Assembly: GCF_900184895.1 (NCBI RefSeq) | Contig: NZ_FXZK01000001.1 | Location: forward strand, 682,001-746,000 | Source: Flavimaricola marinus | GTDB lineage: Bacteria; Pseudomonadota; Alphaproteobacteria; Rhodobacterales; Rhodobacteraceae | DNA: 64,000 bases | Direction of reading: 5' to 3' | In this document: positions 1-9,575 of the stretch, piece after piece | How the letters are laid out: every line of letters begins with the position of its first letter | Numbering within the stretch: position 1 is the first letter of the stretch | Notes under the pieces: model-generated | What the model saw: the letters and a program-made list of their open reading frames with translations, nothing else | Databases searched by the model: none | Told to the model about the DNA's origin: nothing | Made by a program: the position numbers and the translations under genes

Positions 1-1038
1 CTGCGGCCCGAGGAAACCGTCACCGCCGCGTTTCAGGACAAGGTCGCGATGCAGGCGCGGGCGCAGGAACGCTATGCCTCGATCCGGGACGAGCCTGCGC
101 AGGCGCTCTGCGGCACCACCATATCGCTGCACATGAATGCCGGGCTGATCGCGGACCTGCCATCGCTGGCGCCTTCCGGGGCGGACGGCGTCGGTCTGTT
201 CCGCACAGAGCTTCAGTTTCTGGTGCGCAACCAGATGCCGCAGCGGTCCGAATTGTCGGCGCTCTACGCACGGGTGATGGACAGCGCCCAGGGGCGGCGG
301 GTCGCCTTCCGCACGCTCGACATCGGCTCGGACAAGGTGCTGAGCTACATGAAGCCGAACGACGAACCCAATCCCGCGATGGGCTGGCGGGCGATCCGGG
401 TGGGGCTCGACAAGCCGGGCGTGCTCAGAATGCAGTTGCAGGCGCTCATACGCGGGGCCAAGGGGCGGCCCTTGTCTGTCATGTTCCCCTTCATCGCAGC
501 GCCTTCGGAATTTCGGGCGGCGCGGGCCGAATGGGACAAGGCGCTGGCCCGCGAAGAGGGGCTGGGCCATCCGCTCCCCGTCTCGGCAGAGGTCGGCGCG
601 ATGCTGGAGACGCCCAGCCTCGCATTCGCGCCCGACAGCTTCTTCAAAGAGGTCGATTTCATCTCGGTCGGCGGCAACGACCTGAAGCAGTTCTTCTTCG
701 CGGCCGACCGCGAGAACGAACGGGTGCGGCGGCGCTACGACACGCTGGACGTCAGCTTCCTGACCTTCCTCGAACAGATCCTCGCCCGCTGCCACGCCGC
801 CGGAACGCCGATCAGCTTCTGCGGCGAAGATGCCGGGCGGCCCATCGAGGCGATGGCCCTGTCGGCGCTCGGCTTCCAAATGCTCTCCATGCGGCCGGCC
901 TCGATCGGCCCGGTCAAGCACCTGCTGCGGCGGGTCGATCTGTCAGCGGCCAAACAGGTGATCGACGAGGCCCGCGACGCGGGCCAAGACAACGTGCGCG
1001 AGGCACTCACCGGATGGCTCGCCGCTCAGCGGGGCTGA
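1..1038 (+). CDS. ptsP: Phosphoenolpyruvate-protein phosphotransferase PtsP (EI-Ntr), C-terminal part
   Basis: The open frame enters from the left edge and ends at the TGA at 1036-1038, leaving 345 residues of the C-terminal TIM barrel that binds PEP. Visible enzyme I signatures are GVGLFRTE, the RTLDIGSDK stretch, FISVGGNDLKQF with AADREN, and FCGEDAGRP carrying the catalytic cysteine. The SVGGNDL/FAADR wording resembles the nitrogen-type enzyme (PtsP) more than the sugar-type one. In the family this protein passes phosphate from PEP to NPr and EIIA-Ntr. The GAF, swivelling-His and HPr-binding parts would lie upstream of the window. It converges on the EcsC gene with a 4-nt gap between stop codons. 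Confidence 0.93.
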   Translation: MRPEETVTAAFQDKVAMQARAQERYASIRDEPAQALCGTTISLHMNAGLIADLPSLAPSGADGVGLFRTELQFLVRNQMPQRSELSALYARVMDSAQGRRVAFRTLDIGSDKVLSYMKPNDEPNPAMGWRAIRVGLDKPGVLRMQLQALIRGAKGRPLSVMFPFIAAPSEFRAARAEWDKALAREEGLGHPLPVSAEVGAMLETPSLAFAPDSFFKEVDFISVGGNDLKQFFFAADRENERVRRRYDTLDVSFLTFLEQILARCHAAGTPISFCGEDAGRPIEAMALSALGFQMLSMRPASIGPVKHLLRRVDLSAAKQVIDEARDAGQDNVREALTGWLAAQRG

Positions 1039-1042
1039 TGGC

Positions 1043-1831
1043 TCAGGCGCGCTTCACCGGCAGCTTGGCCTCGGCCAGTACCTTGTGGAAATGGGCCAGA
1101 ACCGGCTCTTCGCCATAGGTCTCGACCGCGCGGCGCAGGCCGAAGTGGACATGGGCGACCTCGACGTAATAGTCGACGAAGGCGTAGTTCGTGCCCGCCC
1201 CCGCGGCCGCGCCCAGGATGGGAACGGCTTGGGTGGCCAGCTTCTGGCTCAGCACGGCGGCAAACTTCGGGGCGATCTTGCTGATCAGGCCATGCAGGGC
1301 CGGGCCGGTCAGGCTCAGACGGGCACCGATGAAACTGGTGTCGATGCCGTCATCATCGCCGCCCGGCGCACCGGCGCCAAACACCCGAAGACATTCGACG
1401 CGGGTCGCCTCACTGGCCGGATCCTCGCCGTATTGGCTGGCCACGTCCTGCACCGCGCGAAAGATGATCGTCGTGGCGACGGGGAGTTCGGCCAGAGCGG
1501 TCGGCAATCCGCCGATGCCGCCCAGCGCGCCGGAGATCGTGCCCAGAACGCGGTGCGTCCGGTCGCCCGACACACGGGCGGCCTGCCCGCCACGGGTGCG
1601 GCTGGCGGCCTGATAGCTCTGGGTCAGAGCCTTGCGGGCGGCGCCCTCGATCTGGCCCCGGACGCCCTTGGGCAACAGCTTCATACCGTCCTCGACCTGT
1701 CCGCCGACGAATGTAATCGCTTGCATCAGGACACCGTTGGCACGGCGCTGGCGACGGGCAAGGGCGGCCACCTGCTCTTGGGCAGAGGCGTCAAAGGGGG
1801 GAAACTGCACGTCGGGATCGATCACTTTCAT
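1043..1831 (-). CDS. EcsC family protein
   Basis: 262 residues beginning MKVIDPDVQFPP. An in-frame GTG start at 1945 is possible, but the ATG at 1831 has an AGGAGG ribosome site 7 nt upstream and the longer form would run into the neighbouring acetyltransferase. The central glycine/alanine-rich segments (LPTALAELPVATTIIFRAVQ and GAAAGAGTNYAFVDYY) and the closing HFGLRRAVETYG are typical of EcsC-domain proteins. The family is named after a Bacillus ABC-transporter operon protein, but its biochemical role is not settled. The hydrophobic Ala/Gly segments suggest membrane association, which is inference. It lies 49 nt downstream of the acetyltransferase on the same strand. Confidence 0.8.
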   Translation of the reverse strand: MKVIDPDVQFPPFDASAQEQVAALARRQRRANGVLMQAITFVGGQVEDGMKLLPKGVRGQIEGAARKALTQSYQAASRTRGGQAARVSGDRTHRVLGTISGALGGIGGLPTALAELPVATTIIFRAVQDVASQYGEDPASEATRVECLRVFGAGAPGGDDDGIDTSFIGARLSLTGPALHGLISKIAPKFAAVLSQKLATQAVPILGAAAGAGTNYAFVDYYVEVAHVHFGLRRAVETYGEEPVLAHFHKVLAEAKLPVKRA

Positions 1832-1880
1832 CGCGGGGCCTCCTGTCCACCCTTGAAATGTGGGGGGTCGGGCGTGAAAT

Positions 1881-2369
1881 TCAATCTTTCGCCTTGCGGA
1901 CGTTGCCCTTGATGCCCTTCCACGCATCCGGATAAAGCGCCACACCCAGAACCCGGTCGGGGTTGGTCGGGGGCGGCATCTTCACGTCCTTGAGCTTTTG
2001 AAAGCCAAAGCGGGAATAATACGGGGCATCGCCCACCAGCATCACGCGGCGCCAGCCCATGTCGCGGGCCACGTCGAGGGCGCGGCCGATAAGATAGGCG
2101 CCCAACCCCTCGCCCTGTCGGGTCGGGTGAACGGCCACCGGGCCCAAGAGGACCGCGCGGGCCGGGCCGATGCGGACAGGCCAGCAGCGGATCGCACCGC
2201 CCAGAATGCCATCGGCATCACGGCTCAGCAGGCACAATTCGGGCACCGCCGGCACGCCGTCGCGCAGGCGATAGGACGACAACGCCTCACGCCCCGGTGC
2301 GAAACACAGGTCATAGAGAGCCTCGACCTCCCACCAATCGTCCGGTGTTTCCTGCACCAGATCCATCAT
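1881..2369 (-). CDS. GNAT family N-acetyltransferase (YhbS-like)
   Basis: 162 residues from the first of two adjacent ATG codons (2369 and 2366). The acetyl-CoA site is visible as GPVAVHPTRQGEGLGAYLIG, with the RQGEGLG pyrophosphate-binding turn, followed by the YYSRFGF segment common in the YhbS-like subgroup. The substrate cannot be told from the sequence. The frame stays open upstream to 2426, but those residues are Arg/Gly-rich and look non-coding. It probably shares a transcript with the EcsC gene downstream. Confidence 0.82.
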   Translation of the reverse strand: MMDLVQETPDDWWEVEALYDLCFAPGREALSSYRLRDGVPAVPELCLLSRDADGILGGAIRCWPVRIGPARAVLLGPVAVHPTRQGEGLGAYLIGRALDVARDMGWRRVMLVGDAPYYSRFGFQKLKDVKMPPPTNPDRVLGVALYPDAWKGIKGNVRKAKD

Positions 2370-2485
2370 GCTCGTCCTCGTCTTGTCTGGCCGCCTGCCC
2401 CGGCCGCCTGCACGGGCCGCATCCAAAGGACTGGTCCTCGATGCCCGTGCAAGCTACCTGAGGCGCAACGAAAGGAAAACGCCCC

Positions 2486-3091
2486 ATGTTTTATCGCCCC
2501 CAAGATGGCCACGGCCTGCCGCACAATCCCTTCAACGCAATCGTCACGCCCCGGCCGATTGGCTGGATCAGCACGCGCGGGTCGAACGGTCAGGACAATC
2601 CGGCCCCCTACTCGTTCTTCAATGCCGTCGCCTACTTTCCGCCGCAAGTGATGTTCGCCTCCACCTCGGCCAAGCCCGACCGGGACGGCACCAAGGACAG
2701 CGTCGGCAACATCCGCGACACGGGCGTGTTCTGCGTCAATGTCGTCGAATACGCGATGCGCGACGTGATGAACGAAAGCTCCGGCCCGTGGGAGCGCGAG
2801 GTCGACGAGTTCACCAAGGCCGGGATCGACCGGGCCGAGTGCGAGACGATCGCCTGTAGCCGGGTCGCGGCAGCGCCGGCCTCGCTGGAATGCAAGCTGA
2901 CGCAGATCGTGCAACTGCCCGGCGAGGCGAACTTTGTGGTCTTTGGCGAAGTCACAGGTGTCCACATGCGCGACGATTGTCTCAAGGACGGCGTCTTCGA
3001 CGTAACGACCTATCAGCCGCTCTCGCGGATGGGCTACCGGGATTACGCCCGGATCACCGAGGTGTTCTCCCTGAAACGACCCGGCGAATAG
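2486..3091 (+). CDS. Flavin reductase family protein (FMN-binding split barrel)
   Basis: 201 residues beginning MFYRPQDGHGLPHNP. The N-terminal stretch PFNAIVTPRPIGWISTRG and the following NPAPYSFFNAVAYFPP are the conserved flavin-binding portion of the DIM6/NTAB-type flavin reductases. Members bind FMN and either supply reduced flavin to a partner oxygenase or act on small oxidised substrates. No partner oxygenase is adjacent, so the substrate is unknown. The start is supported by an AAAGG-type ribosome site upstream. It is divergent from the acetyltransferase, with a 116-nt shared promoter region. Confidence 0.85.
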   Translation: MFYRPQDGHGLPHNPFNAIVTPRPIGWISTRGSNGQDNPAPYSFFNAVAYFPPQVMFASTSAKPDRDGTKDSVGNIRDTGVFCVNVVEYAMRDVMNESSGPWEREVDEFTKAGIDRAECETIACSRVAAAPASLECKLTQIVQLPGEANFVVFGEVTGVHMRDDCLKDGVFDVTTYQPLSRMGYRDYARITEVFSLKRPGE

Positions 3092-3300
3092 GATGGCGCC
3101 GACAGGGGCGCGGCGGGGCCGTTCCTTGCCGCTTCCCTGCCCCTCCGCACCTTGTGGTCACATTCCGCAGCACCACAAACGCCGCCGCAACGACACCGAC
3201 GCCATACCGACGCCGCACCGACGTGTTACCGCAGGGCGTTTTCGGCGCTCGGGCCATCCGTTAAATCGCTGAAATTTCGGGCACAGCGGCGTGACGGCGG

Positions 3301-4152
3301 TCAGCGGGCCGCCTCTTCGCGCTCCAGATCGGCCCAGATCTCGCGGACCCAGCCCATGATCACCTGCGCCTCCTCCCAGCGGTTCGACATCTCTCTGCCG
3401 TCCGGTCCTGTCATCGCATATTCGGGCGGACCAAGCTCGCAGACAAATATGCAATCGCCCTTCGGGTTGCGGCTGCGCCAGCCCTCCAGCCCCTCGCGCC
3501 ACCAGCCCTTGAACAGCTCGACCCATTTTTGATTCTGCGGAAAATCCAGTTGCAACTGGATTTGCTGACGGCTGGCGACCCTGCCCTGAAAACTGTCCGA
3601 TTGGGCAAGGATACGGGACATCAGCCCCAGATCATGCTCCGACAACGGGAACCAGAATTCCCGGTCCACGACATAGTGCGACAGGTCCGCGCAAATGCGC
3701 ATTTCGGGGATGCGGTCGATCAGTTGCAGGGTCACATAGAGATCGTTGGTGATGCAGTTGCGGTGGGTCTCGAACTGGATCGGAACACCGATCTTCTGGC
3801 TCATCCCCATCCACGTCTCGATTACCGGAACCATGTCGTCGATGGCCAGCGGCATCACCTGTCCGATCACGTCGACAAACGGCGCGCCAAAGTCGGCGGC
3901 CATATGGAGCGTGTCCTCAAGGCTTTGAATTGTCTTGGGAAAGGCGACGATCAGAGGGGTCAGCCCGTTGCGCTCCATATGTGGGCGGACGGCATGGGCC
4001 ACCGCCACATCCGACGCGCCCAGATCAATCGCCATGCCGTCAAAGCCGGCCCCCGCAACCATCTCGCAGACCTGATCGTGCGGCAGCTTGACGCCGCTCT
4101 GGTCGTGCGGCTGCATCGCCCAAAGCGAGGTATAGACCTGTAGCCGCCTCAT
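3301..4152 (-). CDS. Sugar phosphate isomerase/epimerase family protein (xylose isomerase-like TIM barrel)
   Basis: 283 residues from the ATG at 4152 (MRRLQVYTSLWAMQ). It overlaps the desaturase stop as ATGA, so the two are probably translationally coupled. A frame opening further upstream is antisense-like and was not used. The barrel strands and candidate metal ligands are seen in FDGMAIDLG, FVDVIGQV, IQFETHRNC and RICADLSHYV (Glu, His, Asp), matching the AP-endonuclease-2 superfamily. The substrate is not identifiable. Coupling to a desaturase is unusual and gives no clear pathway. Confidence 0.78.
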   Translation of the reverse strand: MRRLQVYTSLWAMQPHDQSGVKLPHDQVCEMVAGAGFDGMAIDLGASDVAVAHAVRPHMERNGLTPLIVAFPKTIQSLEDTLHMAADFGAPFVDVIGQVMPLAIDDMVPVIETWMGMSQKIGVPIQFETHRNCITNDLYVTLQLIDRIPEMRICADLSHYVVDREFWFPLSEHDLGLMSRILAQSDSFQGRVASRQQIQLQLDFPQNQKWVELFKGWWREGLEGWRSRNPKGDCIFVCELGPPEYAMTGPDGREMSNRWEEAQVIMGWVREIWADLEREEAAR

Positions 4153-5132
4153 TCGGCGGGCACGCGCATCGACCGTCCTCCGCTGCGCGGCACGACCCAG
4201 ACCTCGTTCATCGGATACTGGCTTTCGTCCTTGGCGCGGAGCTTGGCGATGACCTCGATCTGGAACTCGATCCAGCCCATGCGGTGCACCTCTCCGGCCT
4301 TGGCCTCCAGCCGGTCGTTTAGATCGGCGAGCTTCCAGAACGGCACCGCCGGGAAGGTATGGTGCGCCGTATGATAGGGCATCTGCCAGCACAGCCAGCG
4401 GATCAGCGCATTGGCGCGGGTCGAGCGGGTGTTCTCGAGGATGTCGTCCTCGTGGCTCAGGCCCAGATGCTCGATGGTGTTCTGCAACTGGTGAACCGGC
4501 TTGGTCAGGATCATCGGGATCAGCCAGAAGGTCAGCGGCGCCCAACTGCCCAAAATCAAGGCAACCAGCGCGATCAACCCGTAACCCGCCAAATGCAGGC
4601 GCGACTCACGTATGATCTTCGCTTCCTCCTCCGGACGGATAAATGGCTCCACAATCACCCCCCGCGCCCGCCGTACAAGGCCGAAAAACCGGTTGCGCCA
4701 ATAGGTGATTCCGCTCAACCAAAGCAGGTAGGTCGTCAGCGTATAGGGCTCGCGAACAAGCTCACCGTCACGCTCCCAATCCTGCGTCCATTTGTGATGC
4801 GCAAAATGCATGACTTGGTCGAAATCACGCGGAAAAATCTGGATGAATCCGATGATCCGGCCGAAAATATCGTTCAGTTTCCGGGTCTTAAACACGGTCG
4901 CATGGCTCAGCTCATGCTGTGCGGCATAGAGGAAATTGAGCAGAACCCCCAAGGCAAATCCCGTCACGATCACCCATCCGCTGCCCATCGCCAACGCATG
5001 CAGAACCCCGACGACCACGATAGCGCCCATATGACTCGCCATCTGAAGGCCGCCCTTCAGATCCGACCGTTCAGACAAGGCTCTCAGGTCGGTTGCGGAC
5101 AGGATGTCACGGCGGGAAAAGCTGGCGTCCAT
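4149..5132 (-). CDS. Fatty acid desaturase family protein
   Basis: 327 residues from the ATG at 5132 (MDASFSRRDIL), which has a GAGG site just upstream. The frame opens 20 codons earlier, but those residues look non-coding. The three histidine boxes of membrane di-iron desaturases are clear: HELSHA, HFAHHKW and YHTAHHTFP. Hydrophobic spans flank them (for example AIVVVGVLHALAMGSGWVIV). The family introduces double bonds or hydroxyl groups into acyl chains or carotenoid-like lipids; which substrate applies here is unknown. Its stop codon overlaps the start of the downstream isomerase-like gene. Confidence 0.86.
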   Translation of the reverse strand: MDASFSRRDILSATDLRALSERSDLKGGLQMASHMGAIVVVGVLHALAMGSGWVIVTGFALGVLLNFLYAAQHELSHATVFKTRKLNDIFGRIIGFIQIFPRDFDQVMHFAHHKWTQDWERDGELVREPYTLTTYLLWLSGITYWRNRFFGLVRRARGVIVEPFIRPEEEAKIIRESRLHLAGYGLIALVALILGSWAPLTFWLIPMILTKPVHQLQNTIEHLGLSHEDDILENTRSTRANALIRWLCWQMPYHTAHHTFPAVPFWKLADLNDRLEAKAGEVHRMGWIEFQIEVIAKLRAKDESQYPMNEVWVVPRSGGRSMRVPAE

Positions 5133-5318
5133 ATGGCCTCCGTTCGGTTCAGGGATCGGGCGAAAGTCTAGTCGCACGGCCAGAAACTGCAATTGATATC
5201 ACCGGCCCAGCCTCTTGCGGCGGCACCTCCTTTCCGGCGGGCGCTCTTTTCGGTCGGGCCCTCTTTTCGATCGGTTTCGACTGGCCTAGGCTGAAACTTC
5301 AACCAAGAGGTGTAGAGC

Positions 5319-6185
5319 ATGGACACAGTCATCGGGATCATCGGCGGATCGGGGCTCTACGATATTCCGGGGCTCGAGGACGCCACCTGGCAGACCGTGG
5401 AAACGCCTTGGGGCGCACCCTCGGACCAGATCCTGACGGGGCGGCTCGGCGGGGTCACGCTGGCGTTTCTGCCCCGGCACGGGCGGGGCCATGTGCATTC
5501 ACCGACGACGGTTCCCTACCGGGCCAACATCGACGCGCTCAAGCGGCTGGGCGTGACGGATGTGGTCTCGGTCTCGGCTTGCGGTTCGTTCCGAGAGGAG
5601 TTGGCCCCCGGCGATTTCGTCATCGTCGATCAGTTCATCGACCGGACCTTTGCCCGCGAGAAATCCTTCTTCGGCACAGGCTGCGTGGCACATGTGAGCG
5701 TCGCGCACCCGACCTGCACCCGGCTAGGCGATGCGGCCTTTGCAGCGGCCAAGGCGGCGGGCGTCACCGTCCACCGGGGCGGCACCTATCTGGCCATGGA
5801 GGGGCCGCAGTTCTCATCGGTCGCGGAAAGCAGGCTCTATAAATCATGGGGCTGCGACGTGATCGGAATGACCAACATGCCCGAGGCCAAATTGGCCCGC
5901 GAGGCCGAGCTTTGCTATGCCTCCGTCGCCATGATCACCGATTACGACAGCTGGCATCCAGACCACGATACCGTCGATATCAGCACGATCATCGCCACTC
6001 TGACCGGGAATTCCGACGCCGCGCGGCGGTTGGTGGCCGACCTGCCCGACCGGCTCGGGGCAGAGCGGCACACCTGCCCGCATGGCTGCGACCACGCGCT
6101 CGATCACGCGATCATGACGGCCCCCGACAAACGCGATCCCGCCGTCACAGCGCGTCTGGACGCGGTGGCCGGCCGCGTGATGTAG
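5319..6185 (+). CDS. mtnP: S-methyl-5'-thioadenosine phosphorylase
   Basis: 288 residues. The enzyme splits methylthioadenosine with phosphate to adenine and methylthioribose-1-phosphate in methionine salvage. Signatures are GIIGGSGLYDI at the N terminus (phosphate site), RHGRGHVHSP, VSVSACGSFRE, the purine-binding region GPQFSSVAE and MTNMPEAKLAREAELCYA, then TDYDSWHP. The length fits the family. An AAGAGG-type site precedes the ATG. It heads a plus-strand group that ends with apt, whose enzyme re-uses the adenine released here; this is a sensible metabolic pairing, although two secreted proteins lie between them. Confidence 0.93.
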   Translation: MDTVIGIIGGSGLYDIPGLEDATWQTVETPWGAPSDQILTGRLGGVTLAFLPRHGRGHVHSPTTVPYRANIDALKRLGVTDVVSVSACGSFREELAPGDFVIVDQFIDRTFAREKSFFGTGCVAHVSVAHPTCTRLGDAAFAAAKAAGVTVHRGGTYLAMEGPQFSSVAESRLYKSWGCDVIGMTNMPEAKLAREAELCYASVAMITDYDSWHPDHDTVDISTIIATLTGNSDAARRLVADLPDRLGAERHTCPHGCDHALDHAIMTAPDKRDPAVTARLDAVAGRVM

Positions 6186-6217
6186 ACCTCCCCAGACCGT
6201 AATCGAAAGACCGTTTC

Positions 6218-6826
6218 ATGCGTTTCCTGTTGTTGTCCCTTGCCGCCACGGCAGCCCTTTTCACGACATCAAGCCAAGCCGATCCGCTGGATTGCCACGC
6301 CATCGAAACCGATGTCGAAAGGCTGAGCTGCTATGACCGGGAAACCGACCGACGCGAAACCACAGAAACCACGCCGGACCAGTCCGATTGGACAGTACGC
6401 ACAGAGACCTCCGATTTCGACGACAGCACCAGCGTCTTTCTGACCACGCTGTCCGAAGAGAGGATCACCTGCGGCTTTGGAGGCGCGCAACAGCTCACCC
6501 TTTACGCGCGGTGCATGGAGAACACGACTTCGCTGATCATCGCGACACATTGCCATGTGGCTTCGGGCTTCCAAGGCTACGGAGACGTGGAATACCGCAT
6601 CGACGATGCGGCGGTCCAGACGCGCGGCTTTACCGAAAGCACCAACAACCGGTCATTGGGGCTATGGAATGGCGGGCGATCGATCCCGTTCCTCCAATCC
6701 ATGTTCGACGCCGAAACGCTGCTGGTCAGGTTCACCCCGTTCAACGAAAACCCTGTGGTCGCGCGGTTTCCCATCGCCGGGTTGCGCGAGGCCATCGCCC
6801 CTCTGCGCGAGAGCTGCAATTGGTGA
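6218..6826 (+). CDS. Secreted TagO/VasI-like protein of unknown function
   Basis: 202 residues with a signal peptide ([21 protein letters not shown], likely cleaved after SQA). The mature part starts with a [17 protein letters not shown] cysteine pair and continues [18 protein letters not shown], a layout resembling the TagO/VasI proteins often found beside type VI secretion genes. Further cysteines at the CGF, RCME, THC and SCNW positions suggest disulfides in the periplasm. No type VI genes occur here, so any secretion role is unproven. Its TGA overlaps the GTG start of the next gene (GTGA). Confidence 0.7.
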   Translation: MRFLLLSLAATAALFTTSSQADPLDCHAIETDVERLSCYDRETDRRETTETTPDQSDWTVRTETSDFDDSTSVFLTTLSEERITCGFGGAQQLTLYARCMENTTSLIIATHCHVASGFQGYGDVEYRIDDAAVQTRGFTESTNNRSLGLWNGGRSIPFLQSMFDAETLLVRFTPFNENPVVARFPIAGLREAIAPLRESCNW

Positions 6827-7509
6827 AGGCCATCCAACGATCCCTCTGCGCCGCTTTGCTGAGCTTTGGCGTGGCGGGGGCAGCCTTGGCCGAGGATTTC
6901 GTGGTAACCGAAGGGCCGCTGAGCGACGAGGCGTTCTATCGGCTGGTGGCTTGCCGGGCCGCACCGGGCAAAGGCTGCAGCGAGCGGATGGTGCGCTGGC
7001 CCGCCTCTGCCGCGGCGGAACTGGGGATCGGGCTGGCCTCCATCGACGACAGCTATCCGCCCGATCTCGCGCAAAGGATGGACCAGGCGATAGACCGGGT
7101 GATCGACACGCTGAACGGGGCCGGGGCGGGTCTGCGGCTCGTCCGGGCGGTCAGGACCACGCAGGCCGACATCTCGGTCCACCTTGTCGGCGCGGTACAG
7201 GGCGGTCTGATCCAAGGCACCGGCAATATCGAAATGGACGGGGTCGAGATCGGCGCCGCCCTCGTCCACATTCGCTGGAACCTTGCCGGAAACATCATCC
7301 GAGGCACCATCGCCGTTGCCAGCGACGTCCCGCCCGACGAAGCCTATCCGGTGCTGCTGGAGGAAATCACTCAATCGCTTGGGCTGATGACCGACATCCG
7401 CAATCCCTATTACGAAGACATCTCGGTCTTTTCCGAGGACAGCAACGGCGTAATGTCCTTGTCTGCGCAAGACCTGTTCGCGATAAGACGGCATTATCCG
7501 CCGCCCTGA
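6823..7509 (+). CDS. Secreted DUF2927-type protein
   Basis: 228 residues from the GTG at 6823, which overlaps the preceding stop codon as GTGA. The N terminus [25 protein letters not shown] is a signal peptide. The body has the shape of DUF2927 proteins: a helix around the dinucleotide-like spacing [14 protein letters not shown], a ISVHLVGAV strand, and the conserved [13 protein letters not shown] segment near the C terminus, which resembles a degenerate metallopeptidase helix. Function is unknown. Translational coupling to the TagO-like gene suggests the two periplasmic proteins work together. Confidence 0.68.
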   Translation: MKAIQRSLCAALLSFGVAGAALAEDFVVTEGPLSDEAFYRLVACRAAPGKGCSERMVRWPASAAAELGIGLASIDDSYPPDLAQRMDQAIDRVIDTLNGAGAGLRLVRAVRTTQADISVHLVGAVQGGLIQGTGNIEMDGVEIGAALVHIRWNLAGNIIRGTIAVASDVPPDEAYPVLLEEITQSLGLMTDIRNPYYEDISVFSEDSNGVMSLSAQDLFAIRRHYPPP

Positions 7510-7556
7510 AGGGGTCGACAGCCGTCATCCCCTGCCCTCCTGCTTTTGGACACGAC

Positions 7557-8087
7557 ATGAAAACCGTCAAAGACTACATCCGCACCATCCCCGATTTCCC
7601 GCACAAGGGGATCATGTTCCGCGATGTGACCACGCTGTTCAGCGACCCACGCGGTTTTCGGATCGCGGTGGATCAATTGCTGCACCCCTATACCGGCACC
7701 GACATCGACCGTGTCGCGGGGCTGGAGGCGCGGGGCTTCATCCTTGGCGGGGCCATCGCGCACCAGCTTTCACAGGGCTTCGTGCCGATCCGCAAAAAGG
7801 GCAAGTTGCCGGGCAGGACGATCGAGCAGAGCTACTCGCTCGAATACGGCGAGGCGACGATGGAGGTGCACGACGATGCCTTTCAGCCGGGCGAGCGGGT
7901 GCTGCTGGTTGACGACCTTTTGGCCACCGGCGGCACCGCCGAGGCCGGGATCAAGCTGATCGAACGGCTCGGTGCGCAAGTCGTGGGCTGCGCCTTCGTG
8001 ATCGATCTGCCGGAACTGGGCGGACGCAAACGGCTCGAGGCGCTCGGGATGGACGTGCACGCCCTCTGCTCCTTCGAAGGCGCCTGA
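7557..8087 (+). CDS. apt: Adenine phosphoribosyltransferase
   Basis: 176 residues from the ATG at 7557 ([18 protein letters not shown]). The enzyme converts adenine and PRPP to AMP. Typical features are [15 protein letters not shown] at residues 14-28, [12 protein letters not shown] near 54, and the PRPP loop [14 protein letters not shown] at 115-128. A longer frame opens upstream but runs through the DUF2927 gene in another register and is spurious. It completes the route from methylthioadenosine via mtnP to AMP. Confidence 0.95.
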   Translation: MKTVKDYIRTIPDFPHKGIMFRDVTTLFSDPRGFRIAVDQLLHPYTGTDIDRVAGLEARGFILGGAIAHQLSQGFVPIRKKGKLPGRTIEQSYSLEYGEATMEVHDDAFQPGERVLLVDDLLATGGTAEAGIKLIERLGAQVVGCAFVIDLPELGGRKRLEALGMDVHALCSFEGA

Positions 8088-8111
8088 GAGCGGCTCAAAC
8101 CGGCGGAGCGA

Positions 8112-9524
8112 TCAAAGCGGATCGAGGATCGCGCCCGGATTGAGGATGCCCAGCGGGTCCAGCGCAGTCTTGATCGCGCGCATCATCACCAGCTTGGTCG
8201 GGTCGCCATAGCGGGTCATGTCGTTCACCTTCAGTCTGCCGATGCCGTGCTCTGCACTGACCGAGCCGCCAAAGCTGTGCACCAGATCATGCACCGTTTC
8301 CTTGACCTTGCCGCGAATGTCCTCGTGGTCGGCACGGCTTTTGCCCTGCACCGGAAACACGTTGTAATGCAGGTTGCCGTCGCCAAGATGGCCAAAGCAG
8401 TTGATCCGAAGCTCGCCCAAGGCGGCAATGGCTTTGGCACCCTGCTCGATGAACGCCGGGATCTCGGACAGGGGCACCGAAATATCGTGCGAACTGACAG
8501 ACCCGATCCTGCGGTTGGCCTCCGGAATGTTCTCGCGGATCGCCCAAAGCGCCGTGCGCTGCGCGCTCGATTGGGCGATGACCCCGTCGTCGGTCAACTC
8601 CGCCTCCATCGCGGCCTCGAACAGCGTGCTCAGCGCCTCCACCGGATCGACACCCTGCGACAGGCCAAGATCGATCAGCACCGTCCATTCGGGCGGCGTC
8701 GCAAACGGCGGCGTGATCTCGGGGCCGACCTCAGCGAGGAAATCGAAACCCTGGCGATGGATCAGCTCAAAGGCCGAGACTGCCTCGCCCAGTTGCGCCT
8801 GCGTCAGGGCTAGCAATTCGAGCGCCGCAACCGGCGAGGCGACGCTGAACATCGCCGTGCCGTGCTGGGCGGGTTGCGGCATCAGGCGCAGGCTGGCCGC
8901 CGTGATGATCCCCAGCGTGCCTTCCGAGCCGATCATCAGGTCGCGCAGATCATAGCCGGTGTTGTCCTTGCGCAGGCGGTTCAGCCCGTGCCAGACCGCG
9001 CCTTCCGCCGTGACGACCTCCAGCCCCAGACACTGCGCCCGCGCATTGCCATAGCGCAGCACATTGACGCCGCCGGCATTGGTGGCCAGCAGCCCGCCGA
9101 TCCGCGCCGATCCCTCGGACGCCAGCGACAGCGGAAACAGGCGGCCCTCGGCCTCGGCGGCGGCCTGCACATCGGCAAGGATCACGCCCGCCTCGGCCAC
9201 CAGCACGTTCTCCGACGGATAGACCGCGCGGATCGCCCGCATCCGCTCCAGCGATAGGATGATCGGTGCGGGGCCGTCCGCCATGATCTGCCCGCCGACG
9301 AGGCCGGTGCCACCACCATAGGGCACGATCCCGACACGGGCCTGCGCACAGGCGCGGACGATCTGCGCCACCTCGTCGGTGCTGCCCGGCGTCAAGACGG
9401 TGCCCTGCCCCTGATAGCGCCCGCGCGGCTCGGTCAGGTAACCGGTCGGCTCCGCACGAAACACCGCTTCGGGCAGAGACGCTTGCAACGGGGCCAGAAA
9501 TTCAGGCGTGACGGGGGACAACAT
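8112..9524 (-). CDS. FAD-binding 2-hydroxyacid dehydrogenase/oxidase (GlcD-like)
   Basis: 470 residues. The N-terminal FAD-binding domain shows VGIVPYGGGTGLVGGQ, SEGSARIGGLLATNAGG and MIGSEGTLGIITAASLRL. The C-terminal oxidase domain shows CFGHLGDGNLHYNV and SAEHGIGRLK, where the histidines bind metal and substrate. Single-polypeptide enzymes of this type oxidise D-lactate, D-2-hydroxyglutarate or glycolate; the sequence alone does not fix which. It is convergent with apt, 24 nt between stops. Confidence 0.86.
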   Translation of the reverse strand: MLSPVTPEFLAPLQASLPEAVFRAEPTGYLTEPRGRYQGQGTVLTPGSTDEVAQIVRACAQARVGIVPYGGGTGLVGGQIMADGPAPIILSLERMRAIRAVYPSENVLVAEAGVILADVQAAAEAEGRLFPLSLASEGSARIGGLLATNAGGVNVLRYGNARAQCLGLEVVTAEGAVWHGLNRLRKDNTGYDLRDLMIGSEGTLGIITAASLRLMPQPAQHGTAMFSVASPVAALELLALTQAQLGEAVSAFELIHRQGFDFLAEVGPEITPPFATPPEWTVLIDLGLSQGVDPVEALSTLFEAAMEAELTDDGVIAQSSAQRTALWAIRENIPEANRRIGSVSSHDISVPLSEIPAFIEQGAKAIAALGELRINCFGHLGDGNLHYNVFPVQGKSRADHEDIRGKVKETVHDLVHSFGGSVSAEHGIGRLKVNDMTRYGDPTKLVMMRAIKTALDPLGILNPGAILDPL

Positions 9525-9575
9525 GGCGATACTCCTTCGGCGTCAGATCAACCATGCAAGCGACGCGGTGACAAG

